The position numbers were made by a program, and so were the translations under genes. This document shows positions 1-5,615 of a stretch of DNA of 5,615 bases, piece after piece; within the stretch, counting starts at the first letter, position 1, and the number at the start of each line of letters is the position of its first letter. Source of the DNA: Bacteroidota bacterium (GTDB lineage: Bacteria; Bacteroidota; Bacteroidia; Bacteroidales; GCA-2748055). The stretch lies in the NCBI GenBank assembly GCA_030642565.1, contig DAOWNM010000191.1:1-5615 (forward strand), given 5' to 3'. Below the pieces are notes generated by a model. That model ran no database searches and was not told the DNA's origin. It saw only the letters and a program-made list of their open reading frames with translations.

Positions 1-2
1 AG

Positions 3-335
3 GGACTCTGGGGTCCCATCTGGGGTTATATTGCCCTTGAGGAGGACCTGAATACCATCGCCGGTGCTGTATTTGACCACAAGGCGGAGACCCCCGGACT
101 GGGTGCAGAGATCAATACCGGCTGGTTCCAGGAGCCTTTCACCGGGAAGACCATTTTCAACGAGGCGGGTGACTTTGTCTCTGTGGAGGTGGTCAAGGGC
201 GGGGCCGACCCATCCAATATACACCAGGTGGATGCCATTTCGGGCGGTACCATTACCTCCAAGGCACTGGAAGCGATGATCATCGATTGCATGGCCGGAT
301 ATGTGGCCCATTTTAAAGAACTAGCAAATAACTAA
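3..335 (+). CDS. nqrC: Na+-translocating NADH:quinone reductase subunit C (NqrC), C-terminal part
   Basis: This is the 3' end of nqrC; the gene enters from the left edge, and 110 codons are visible of a protein that is usually about 250 residues. NqrC carries a covalently bound FMN on its extracytoplasmic FMN-binding domain and passes electrons through the Na+-NQR complex. Visible landmarks are GLWGPIWGYIAL at the left edge, the HKAETPGLGAEI stretch typical of the NqrC/RnfG FMN-binding domain, and SGGTITS near the end. The Thr codon at 249-251 is the expected site of phosphoester-linked FMN. The canonical motif is S/T-G-A-T, so the third residue here is Gly rather than Ala. The stop lies 3 nt before nqrD, as expected for one operon. 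RnfG is the main alternative, but the following genes are clearly nqrD, nqrE and nqrF, which settles it. Confidence 0.96.
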   Translation, partial: GLWGPIWGYIALEEDLNTIAGAVFDHKAETPGLGAEINTGWFQEPFTGKTIFNEAGDFVSVEVVKGGADPSNIHQVDAISGGTITSKALEAMIIDCMAGYVAHFKELANN

Positions 336-338
336 GAT

Positions 339-983
339 ATGAGTACTGAAAAGGAACCTTTATTTTCGCCGAAGAACCTAAAGCTTCTGAGCGAGCCACT
401 GGGAAAGAGCAACCCGATTACCGTCCAGGTACTGGGGATCTGTTCGGCACTGGCGGTCACTGTGAAACTGAAGCCCTCCATCGTGCTGGCACTTTCGGTA
501 GTGGTGGTTATGGCGGTCTCCAATGTGGCGATCTCCCTGTTAAGGAAAATGATACCACCGCGAATCCGGATCATTGTACAGCTGGTGGTAATCGCCACCA
601 TGGTGATCCTGGTGGATCAGGTACTGAAGGCCTATGCATATGACGTTAGCAAGCAGCTTTCGGTATTTGTAGGTCTGATTATTACCAACTGTATTATCAT
701 GGGACGTCTTGAAGCTTTTGCACTGGCCAACAGGCCATGGCCAGCTTTTCTGGATGGACTGGGTAATGCAGCCGGTTATGGAGTGATCCTGATTCTGGTG
801 GCCTTTGTCAGGGAGCTGCTCGGTTCAGGAACACTGCTTGATATGCAGGTAATCCCCCAGGCCTTTTACGATGCCGGGTATGTGAACAACGGAATGATGA
901 TCCTTCCCCCCATGGCACTGGTGGTGGTGGGCATTATCATCTGGGTGCAGCGTGCGCGCAGGAAAGAGCTGATAGAAGACTAA
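339..983 (+). CDS. nqrD: Na+-translocating NADH:quinone reductase subunit D (NqrD)
   Basis: This 214-residue integral membrane protein has the usual family length. It forms the central membrane pair with NqrE. About six hydrophobic segments can be seen, near residues 28-44, 47-67, 77-97, 104-125, 143-161 and 185-204. Family signatures are NPITVQVLGICSALAVT near the N-terminus and GLIITNCIIMGRLEAFA in the middle. Cys35 and Cys118 lie in these two motifs and correspond, with a constant offset of six residues, to the NqrD cysteines (29 and 112 in Vibrio) that help hold the iron centre in the membrane between NqrD and NqrE. The ATG is 3 nt after the nqrC stop with no obvious Shine-Dalgarno sequence, which is normal in Bacteroidota. 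RnfE is the homologue in the Rnf complex; the linked nqrF points to Nqr. Confidence 0.97.
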   Translation: MSTEKEPLFSPKNLKLLSEPLGKSNPITVQVLGICSALAVTVKLKPSIVLALSVVVVMAVSNVAISLLRKMIPPRIRIIVQLVVIATMVILVDQVLKAYAYDVSKQLSVFVGLIITNCIIMGRLEAFALANRPWPAFLDGLGNAAGYGVILILVAFVRELLGSGTLLDMQVIPQAFYDAGYVNNGMMILPPMALVVVGIIIWVQRARRKELIED

Positions 984-1016
984 ATCATTTTGTTTGAACA
1001 ATAGAAAATAGCATCC

Positions 1017-1634
1017 ATGGAAAATTTAGTCAACATATTTGTCAAGTCCATCTTCATCGATAACATGATCTTTGCCTATTTCCTGGGCATGTGTTCCTAT
1101 CTGGCCGTATCCAAAACGGTCAAGACCTCGACGGGACTGGGGATCGCTGTGATCTTTGTACTTGGATTTACCGTTCCCGTCAATTTTCTTCTTGAGAAAT
1201 TTATCCTGAAGGCAGGGGCCCTCACCTGGATCAGTCCATCGCTGGGTGATGTGGATCTGAGTTTTCTCTCCTTTATCATGTTTATCGCTGTGATCGCCTC
1301 CATGGTGCAGCTGGTAGAGATGATCATCGAGAAGTTTGCACCCGCGCTCTATAACTCGCTGGGTATTTTTCTGCCCCTGATTGCTGTGAACTGTGCTATC
1401 CTGGGCGGTTCGCTCTTTATGCAGGAGCGTGAGTATGCCAATATTGCGGAAGCTACTGTATTCGGACTTGGTTCGGGTGTGGGCTGGTTCCTGGCCATCG
1501 TTGGCATTGCAGCCATCCGTGAAAAGATCCAGTACTCTAATGTTCCCGCACCGCTGCGCGGACTTGGCATCACCTTCATTATTACGGGTTTGATGGGGAT
1601 CGCTTTTATGAGTTTTATGGGTATTAAATTATAG
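1017..1634 (+). CDS. nqrE: Na+-translocating NADH:quinone reductase subunit E (NqrE)
   Basis: This 205-residue polytopic membrane protein is the partner of NqrD; in the family the two are distant homologues in opposite membrane orientation. Hydrophobic segments lie near residues 9-31, 40-58, 85-107, 114-134, 148-168 and 184-203. The N-terminal motif FAYFLGMCSYLAVS carries Cys26, and the central motif FLPLIAVNCAILGG carries Cys126. They match the two NqrE cysteines (26 and 120 in Vibrio) that complete the intramembrane iron site; the second is shifted by a six-residue insertion between them. A 33-nt gap separates it from nqrD and a 4-nt gap from nqrF. The gap before it holds no convincing terminator or promoter, so it belongs to the same transcript. 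Confidence 0.97.
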   Translation: MENLVNIFVKSIFIDNMIFAYFLGMCSYLAVSKTVKTSTGLGIAVIFVLGFTVPVNFLLEKFILKAGALTWISPSLGDVDLSFLSFIMFIAVIASMVQLVEMIIEKFAPALYNSLGIFLPLIAVNCAILGGSLFMQEREYANIAEATVFGLGSGVGWFLAIVGIAAIREKIQYSNVPAPLRGLGITFIITGLMGIAFMSFMGIKL

Positions 1635-1638
1635 GACT

Positions 1639-2892
1639 ATGATATTTCTCACTTCAACAATTTCGGTGATTTTAATCAGTGTCGCTGTTTTCGTTTTCGT
1701 GATCCTGCTGCTGGTGGCCATGCTGCTCTATGCCAGGTTCAAATTGACGCCGCAGGGCGATGTGCAGCTGAAAGTCAATGACAAGGAGTTTACTGTTTCG
1801 CCAGGATCTACCTTGCTGAATACGCTTTCGGCCAATGATATTTTTCTTCCCTCGGCCTGTGGCGGCGGCGGAACCTGTGGGCTGTGTAAGTGCCAGGTGA
1901 TTAAAGGGGGCGGGTCCATCCTTCCCACCGAAACCGGTTTCTTTACCCGCAAGGAGCAGCAACAGCAGTGGAGACTGGGTTGCCAGGTGAAGCTCCGCGA
2001 GGATATGACCATTCTGATTCCCGAAGAGGTGATGGGGATCAAGAAATGGGAGTGCGAGGTGGTCTCCAACAACAATGTGGCCACCTTTATCAAGGAGTTT
2101 GTAGTGAAGCTGCCCGAAGGGGAGAAGCTCAACTTCAAATCGGGTGGTTATATACAGATTGATGTACCCAAACTGGAGGTCGATTTTGCCAAAGACATTG
2201 ATGTGGAAGAGGAGTACCGCGATGAGTGGGACAAGTTCAGGATGTGGGACCTGAAGATGAAGAATCCCGAGGAGACCTACCGTGCCTACTCCATGGCCAA
2301 CCACCCGGCTGAAGGGAACATTGTGATGCTGAACATCCGCATTGCCACTCCCCCCTGGGATGTGAGCCACGGCCGGTTCAAGAATGTCAATCCCGGGATC
2401 TGTTCCTCTTATATATTCTCCTGCAAGCCGGGCGACAAGGTGATGGTATCCGGGCCCTATGGTGAGTTCTTTATCAAGGAGACCAAGAAGGAGATGATAT
2501 ATGTGGGTGGCGGAGCCGGGATGGCTCCCATGCGTTCCCATATCTTCCATCTCTTCCATACCCTGAAGACCAACAGGAAGGTCTCTTACTGGTATGGGGC
2601 ACGCTCCAAAAGGGAGATCTTCTACGAGGACCACTTCAGGGCCATCGAGAAGGAGTTTCCCAACTTTACCTTTAATATTGCACTATCGGAACCCGCGGAG
2701 GAGGACAAATGGGAAGGCCCGGTTGGATTTATACACCAGGTACTCTACGACAACTACCTGCGCTACCACGAGGAGCCGGAAGAGATCGAATACTACATGT
2801 GCGGTCCCCCCATGATGAATAGTGCGGTCTCCAACCTGCTCTATGATATGGGGGTGCCGGATGAGATGATAGACTTTGACGATTTCGGCTAA
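1639..2892 (+). CDS. nqrF: Na+-translocating NADH:quinone reductase subunit F (NqrF), NADH-oxidising subunit
   Basis: At 417 residues this is close to the usual NqrF length (about 408). It is the electron entry subunit: it oxidises NADH in the cytoplasm and passes electrons through FAD and a [2Fe-2S] cluster to the membrane part. The order is one N-terminal membrane helix (about 8-31), a plant-type ferredoxin domain (about 40-130) and a ferredoxin reductase domain (about 136-417). Cluster ligands are Cys74, Cys80, Cys83 and Cys115, in CGGGGTCGLCKC and RLGCQ. FAD binding is indicated by RAYSMA (215-220), and nucleotide binding by GGGAGMAP (290-297) and YYMCGPPMM (385-393), where Cys388 is the conserved cysteine near the active site. 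Nothing is truncated or missing. It is the last nqr gene here; an 18-codon ORF starts directly after its TAA, and a terminator follows about 110 nt later. Confidence 0.98.
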   Translation: MIFLTSTISVILISVAVFVFVILLLVAMLLYARFKLTPQGDVQLKVNDKEFTVSPGSTLLNTLSANDIFLPSACGGGGTCGLCKCQVIKGGGSILPTETGFFTRKEQQQQWRLGCQVKLREDMTILIPEEVMGIKKWECEVVSNNNVATFIKEFVVKLPEGEKLNFKSGGYIQIDVPKLEVDFAKDIDVEEEYRDEWDKFRMWDLKMKNPEETYRAYSMANHPAEGNIVMLNIRIATPPWDVSHGRFKNVNPGICSSYIFSCKPGDKVMVSGPYGEFFIKETKKEMIYVGGGAGMAPMRSHIFHLFHTLKTNRKVSYWYGARSKREIFYEDHFRAIEKEFPNFTFNIALSEPAEEDKWEGPVGFIHQVLYDNYLRYHEEPEEIEYYMCGPPMMNSAVSNLLYDMGVPDEMIDFDDFG

Positions 2893-2949
2893 ATGACTCA
2901 CGGTTGTTGTCATCGCAGCTTAAAATCTTTGCTACGCAAATATTTATAG
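2893..2949 (+). CDS. possible 18-residue small ORF with Cys-Cys, abutting nqrF
   Basis: An ATG directly follows the nqrF TAA with no gap and opens an ORF reading MTHGCCHRSLKSLLRKYL before a TAG. The peptide has a Cys-Cys pair at 5-6, flanking His residues and a basic Leu-rich tail. The sequence shows only the ORF and its position; I do not recognise a family. It could be read by ribosomes that terminate on nqrF and restart. An ORF of this size is easily expected by chance, and the first 14 nt are also the left arm of an inverted repeat, so the sequence may be kept for RNA structure instead. It is listed as a candidate only. Confidence 0.2.
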   Translation: MTHGCCHRSLKSLLRKYL

Positions 2950-2978
2950 GCTTGCTCCAACATCAACCGTTTAGTCAT
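2893..2978. repeat. imperfect long-range inverted repeat after nqrF
   Basis: The left arm ATGACTCACGGTTG (2893-2906) and the right arm CAACCGTTTAGTCAT (2964-2978) pair in two blocks, ATGACT/AGTCAT and CGGTTG/CAACCG, plus one A-T pair beside the second block, with a one- or two-base bulge between blocks. The arms enclose 57 nt that contain a smaller hairpin, TTTGC-TAC-GCAAA, at 2928-2940. Together they could fold into a closed stem with an internal hairpin in the RNA. There is no T-run after the right arm, so it is not a terminator by itself. Its role is unknown. Confidence 0.5.
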
Positions 2979-2999
2979 ATAAGGAAATTTAATAACAGG

Positions 3000-3029
3000 A
3001 AAGGCTGCCTGATTGAGGCGGCCTTTTTT
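3000..3029 (+). terminator. rho-independent terminator between nqrF and apbE
   Basis: The stem AAAGGCTGCC (3000-3009) pairs with GGCGGCCTTT (3017-3026) over ten base pairs with one T-G wobble, around a 7-nt loop. A run of six T starts at 3024 and overlaps the end of the right arm. This has the form of an intrinsic terminator on the + strand. It would end the nqr transcript about 130 nt after nqrF. Because apbE starts only about 30 nt further on, it could also act as partial read-through control or an attenuator for apbE. Confidence 0.8.
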
Positions 3030-3060
3030 GTATCTTGCGGTTTGATAATAAACAGATCGC

Positions 3061-4071
3061 ATGAAATTCAGATTGATATTACTCCTGGCTCTTATGGCCT
3101 GGATTACCTCCTGCAATCCCGATTCTGATGGTATGTATCATTCCCTGCAAGGATTTACGCAGGGCACTACCTATCATATTACCTACCAGCACCCTACTGA
3201 AACTGACTTACATGAACAAATTGATTCGCTTTTAAAGCGCTTCGATGTATCGCTCTCTTCTTACGATAGCACCAGTATCATCAGCGCCATTAACAGGAAT
3301 GACGTGGGAGTCAAGACCGATTCTATGTTCCGAACCGTGTTTCGTGAGTCCAGAAGGGTGTACCAGGTCACCGGAGGAGCATTTGATATAACCCTGGCTC
3401 CCATAATTGACGCCTGGGGTTTTGGCCCGGGTCAACAACAGGAACTGGATAGCGCCATGGTCGACAGCTTGCTTCAATACGTAGGGATGGATAAGATATT
3501 CCTGGTGGGAGACTTGATTCATAAAACGGATCCCAATGTGAAACTCAATGTGAATGCCATCGCCCAGGGGTATTCAGTGGATGTGATCTCTGCCTACTTG
3601 CAGGAGTTGGGTTGCAGAAACTTTATGGTGGAGGTTGGTGGCGAAATTCGTACCCGGGGTGTCAACTCCAAGGGGAATTTCTGGAGAATCGGAGTGGATC
3701 GTCCATTTTATGGGAACATGATCCCTGGTGAACAGTTACAGGTGATTATCACCATGCACAACCGATCCCTTGCAACATCAGGCAACTACCGGAAGTTTTT
3801 TGAAAAAGACGGGGTAAGGATCACACATTCCATAGATCCTGCTACAGGGTTCCCCAAAGAGTCAAACCTACTCAGTGTTACTATACTTTGCGATGAATGT
3901 ATGACAGCTGATGCATATGCCACAGCGTGCATGGTAATGGGTCTCGAAAAAGCCAAAGCGTTTGTGGAGGAGCTAAAACGGGTAGATGCCTATTTCATAT
4001 TCGGGGATGATATTGGTGGTTACCAGGTCTGGTTTACCGATGGAATGAAAAAATATATGGAGACTCCTTGA
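3061..4071 (+). CDS. apbE: FAD:protein FMN transferase, lipoprotein (ApbE family)
   Basis: This 336-residue protein transfers FMN from FAD to a Thr in S/T-G-A-T-type motifs, with Mg2+, outside the cytoplasmic membrane; NqrC and NqrB are its classical targets. A signal peptide ends in the lipobox ITSC with Cys18, so it is probably a lipoprotein. Family motifs appear in order: GTTYHITY (35-42), LSSYDSTS (65-72), TGGAFDITLAP (104-114), NVNAIAQGYSVD (163-174), VEVGGEIRTRG (190-200), ATSGNYRKFF (238-247), HSIDPATGFP (256-265) and TADAYATA (282-289). Asp284 and Thr288 fit the metal site, and His256 fits the catalytic His of the HxxDP motif. An in-frame TAA at 3049-3051 makes ATG 3061 the first usable start. 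The next gene overlaps its stop by one base. Closeness to nqr fits maturation of NqrC, though the terminator before it suggests its own or adjustable expression. Confidence 0.96.
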   Translation: MKFRLILLLALMAWITSCNPDSDGMYHSLQGFTQGTTYHITYQHPTETDLHEQIDSLLKRFDVSLSSYDSTSIISAINRNDVGVKTDSMFRTVFRESRRVYQVTGGAFDITLAPIIDAWGFGPGQQQELDSAMVDSLLQYVGMDKIFLVGDLIHKTDPNVKLNVNAIAQGYSVDVISAYLQELGCRNFMVEVGGEIRTRGVNSKGNFWRIGVDRPFYGNMIPGEQLQVIITMHNRSLATSGNYRKFFEKDGVRITHSIDPATGFPKESNLLSVTILCDECMTADAYATACMVMGLEKAKAFVEELKRVDAYFIFGDDIGGYQVWFTDGMKKYMETP

Positions 4072-4073
4072 TG
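4069..4073 (+). promoter_or_regulatory. TGATG stop-start overlap, likely translational coupling
   Basis: The apbE stop TGA (4069-4071) shares its A with the ATG of the next gene (4071-4073). Such an overlap usually means one mRNA with coupled translation. A TTG at 4068 is in frame with the second gene and would add one residue, but the ATG is the more natural start. Confidence 0.75.
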
Positions 4074-5024
4074 AAGAATTTGGAATCGACAGTCCTGCTT
4101 ACAATATTGCTCTGTTTTCAGGTTTCGTGTAATTCAGTAAAACAGGGATGTACGGATCCTCTCGCCAGCAATTTTGATCCCTCAGCTACAGAGGATGATA
4201 GCAGCTGTATATACGATCCTGTCTATATTAGTTCCGAATGGTCAAAAGAGCTAGATGAACAAATCAGTGAGACTTCCGGATTAATCTTGTGGGATGGGTT
4301 CCTGTGGACTTTTAATGACAATACTGATACCAGGCTTTATTTTATTGATACAGCCACAGCAGAGATCATAGGCGACTATAATTTGCCGGGTGTTGTTAAT
4401 CAGGATTGGGAAGACATTGCTCAGGATCAGAATTTCATTTATTTGGGTGATTTTGGGAATAATTCGGGGAACAGGACTAACCTTCATATAATTCGTATTG
4501 ATAAACTTTCACTGAAGTCGGGAGGTCCATCCATAGACACCATCTGGTTTACATTTAGCGATCAGCATGATTTTGTTTCTTCAGGTATCAACCAGACAGA
4601 GTTTGACTGCGAAGCTTTTGTCGCCTCATCTGACAGTATTTTCCTATTTACAAAGCAGTGGCTTAGCGGCAATACTACTCAGTATGCACTGTCGAAACTC
4701 CCGGGGAGCTATGTGGCTCAGAAGAGAGAGACTTTCGATATTCAGGGCCTGGTTACCGGGGCGGATTACATTGAAGAGGAAAGAATACTTGTACTATGCG
4801 GTTATAGTGTGTTGATGCAACCTTTTCTCTATCTGTTGTATGACTTCCAGGAATCCGCCTTTTTCTCCGGGAACAAAAAGCGATTTTATCTGAACCTCCC
4901 ATTTCACCAAGTGGAGGGGATTGCTCTTGGAGATGAATCTAAGTATTATTTTAGCAATGAGGCTTCTAATCTTCCTGTTGAAGGTGCGTTTCCTCAAAAA
5001 CTGCATCTTTTCAATCTGGATTAG
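4071..5024 (+). CDS. predicted lipoprotein with GCTDP-type motif and propeller-like repeats, function unknown
   Basis: This 317-residue protein has a hydrophobic signal sequence ending in VSC, with Cys20 the probable lipidation site; the residue at -3 is Gln, so the lipobox is not perfect. Right after it, residues 27-46 (from CTDPLAS to DDSSC) form a Cys-bounded, Asp-rich motif seen, often in repeats, in surface and secreted Bacteroidota proteins; here there is one copy. The rest, about 55-317, shows repeated segments of the type xxE[DAG][IF][AV] followed by a beta strand: SETSGLI (66-72), DWEDIA (112-117), DCEAFV (179-184) and QVEGIA (280-285). YLGDFGNNSGNR (124-135) is another distinct patch. 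This suggests a beta-propeller outside the cytoplasm, similar in style to SdiA-regulated or phytase-like propellers. I cannot assign an activity. It is coupled to apbE, but nothing in it shows a link to flavinylation. By eye it is more A+T-rich than the nqr genes. Confidence 0.88.
   Translation: MKNLESTVLLTILLCFQVSCNSVKQGCTDPLASNFDPSATEDDSSCIYDPVYISSEWSKELDEQISETSGLILWDGFLWTFNDNTDTRLYFIDTATAEIIGDYNLPGVVNQDWEDIAQDQNFIYLGDFGNNSGNRTNLHIIRIDKLSLKSGGPSIDTIWFTFSDQHDFVSSGINQTEFDCEAFVASSDSIFLFTKQWLSGNTTQYALSKLPGSYVAQKRETFDIQGLVTGADYIEEERILVLCGYSVLMQPFLYLLYDFQESAFFSGNKKRFYLNLPFHQVEGIALGDESKYYFSNEASNLPVEGAFPQKLHLFNLD
5021..5024. other. convergent stop-codon overlap (TTAG)
   Basis: The TAG of the + strand lipoprotein gene (5022-5024) and the TAA of the - strand gene (complement of 5021-5023) overlap within four bases. 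There is no space between the two genes for a terminator, so transcripts from both sides must end inside the opposite gene or overlap at their 3' ends. No clear hairpin with a T-run is visible close to the junction. Confidence 0.9.
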
Positions 5025-5614
5025 TCAGGTTTCTCTACCTTATGATCCATTAATCCTAATAGGAGGTCAACACGTTCACCATAGATTGTATTTCCTGCAG
5101 CAGCCCTCGCTTCACTAAGATAATCCCTCATTGTATCTAGAATTTGGGAGTTTCCCACAGCGTGGCCATAGTTTGCCTCCACGTATTCATGGAAAGCTTT
5201 CATTTCTTGACTCGCCGGCCCATAAAAAAGGCTGTAGTATTCATCTAATATAGCATCGACATCTTGGTCAACATCCCAATACAATCTTGCTGTAATATAA
5301 CAATTGAGGCTGTTTCCCGCGAACACGTCATATCCACCATCCCAGGAGGGGTATGAGGAAGATAATATTTGTAAGCTTTCTCCAAGTGATTTTCCTTTAA
5401 GGTAGCGAAGGTCTTCTGCAATAAGATGCGGGTAGATAGAAGGAACTGATTCTGTAGGGCTACCAACTTGATTGTCCAGATAAAAGGTACTTACATAGAT
5501 TTCACCTGAGCTAAGGTACTCTAACCAGTCTTCAAACAGTGTTCTCTCAGTTTTTTTGTATTCTTCATCATAAAAATCTGACCTGCTATAGACAAAGCTG
5601 GCTACGAGGTTTGG
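5021..5614 (-). CDS. DUF4838-type protein, C-terminal part (partial)
   Basis: The reading frame is open from the right edge to a TAA at 5021-5023, giving 197 codons of the C-terminal end; the start lies outside the window. DLRYLKG is followed by LNCYITARLYWD, DVDAILDEYYSLFYGPA and EMKAFHEYVE, the pattern I associate with the C-terminal region of DUF4838 proteins. These are large Bacteroidota and Planctomycetota proteins, usually secreted, often found near polysaccharide degradation genes and related to glycoside hydrolase folds of the alpha-glucuronidase/hexosaminidase type. The upstream portion contains WLEYLSSGEIYVSTFYLDN, consistent with the end of a barrel-like domain. The catalytic part is not visible, so activity cannot be judged. 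An internal GTG at the complement of 5324-5326 could suggest a shorter ORF, but the family pattern continues upstream of it. It points toward the lipoprotein gene and shares no operon with it. Confidence 0.75.
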   Translation of the reverse strand, partial: PNLVASFVYSRSDFYDEEYKKTERTLFEDWLEYLSSGEIYVSTFYLDNQVGSPTESVPSIYPHLIAEDLRYLKGKSLGESLQILSSSYPSWDGGYDVFAGNSLNCYITARLYWDVDQDVDAILDEYYSLFYGPASQEMKAFHEYVEANYGHAVGNSQILDTMRDYLSEARAAAGNTIYGERVDLLLGLMDHKVEKPD

Positions 5615-5615
5615 A

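Noticed and set aside
990..1001. Small hairpin TTGT-TTGA-ACAA between nqrD and nqrE
   Set aside because: The stem is four A+T-rich base pairs with no T-run after it, too weak for a terminator, and chance is enough to explain it.
1672..2634. 320-codon minus-strand open frame opposite nqrF
   Set aside because: It lies wholly within nqrF on the other strand, has low-complexity Leu/Gly/His-rich composition and no recognisable motif. It is a shadow produced by the codon bias of nqrF.
2910..2978. 22-codon minus-strand ORF starting in the right arm of the inverted repeat
   Set aside because: Its start mirrors the + strand ATGACT because of the repeat, it has no visible ribosome binding site or family, and it lies opposite the other small ORF. 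Longer upstream frames on this strand cross the terminator and apbE start.
3031..3044. Possible Bacteroidota promoter (TATCTTGC as a -7 box) before apbE
   Set aside because: It matches TAnnTTTG at only four of six fixed positions, and no TTTG lies at the right distance upstream.
5027..5040. AGGT...ACCT hairpin near the convergent stops
   Set aside because: It has only four base pairs and lacks a T-run on either strand, so it does not support a terminator.
5245..5466. 73-codon minus-strand open frame
   Set aside because: It overlaps the DUF4838-type frame in a different register, and the latter has clear family motifs through this stretch. A frameshift is not needed, since the DUF4838 frame is open up to the window edge.

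Overview
The window looks like a chromosomal segment of a Bacteroidota bacterium, probably from the Bacteroidales/Marinilabiliales side. This rests on the Bacteroidota-type lipoproteins, a Cys-bounded GCTDP...DDSSC motif common in secreted proteins of this phylum, a DUF4838-type protein, and start codons without clear Shine-Dalgarno sequences. The assignment is an inference from protein style, not from a marker gene.

Positions 1-2892 hold the 3' half of a Na+-translocating NADH:quinone oxidoreductase (Na+-NQR) operon in canonical order: nqrC (only its last 110 codons), nqrD, nqrE and nqrF, all on the + strand with gaps of 3, 33 and 4 nt. The expected cofactor residues are present: the Thr of the NqrC flavinylation motif (as SGGT rather than SGAT), the four membrane cysteines shared by NqrD and NqrE, the four [2Fe-2S] cysteines of NqrF, and its FAD and NADH motifs. 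The complex oxidises NADH, reduces quinone and exports Na+.

Positions 2893-3060 are a structured intergenic region. They contain an 18-codon ORF with a Cys-Cys pair starting directly after the nqrF stop, an imperfect long-range inverted repeat, and a strong rho-independent terminator about 30 nt before the next gene.

Positions 3061-5024 hold two lipoprotein genes joined by a TGATG overlap. The first is apbE, the FMN transferase that loads covalent FMN onto NqrC (and NqrB), so its place next to nqr makes biochemical sense. The second is an unnamed 317-residue lipoprotein with a short Cys-bounded Asp-rich motif followed by what looks like a small beta-propeller.

Positions 5021-5614 are the C-terminal 197 codons of a minus-strand gene of DUF4838 type, which runs off the right edge. 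Its stop overlaps the stop of the lipoprotein gene (TTAG). By eye the nqr genes are richer in G+C than the genes after 3061, and the lipoprotein gene is the most A+T-rich. No tRNA, rRNA, CRISPR array, insertion sequence or defence system is visible. The core of the window is ordinary respiratory metabolism; the points most worth a second look are the nqrF-apbE gap and the unnamed propeller lipoprotein.
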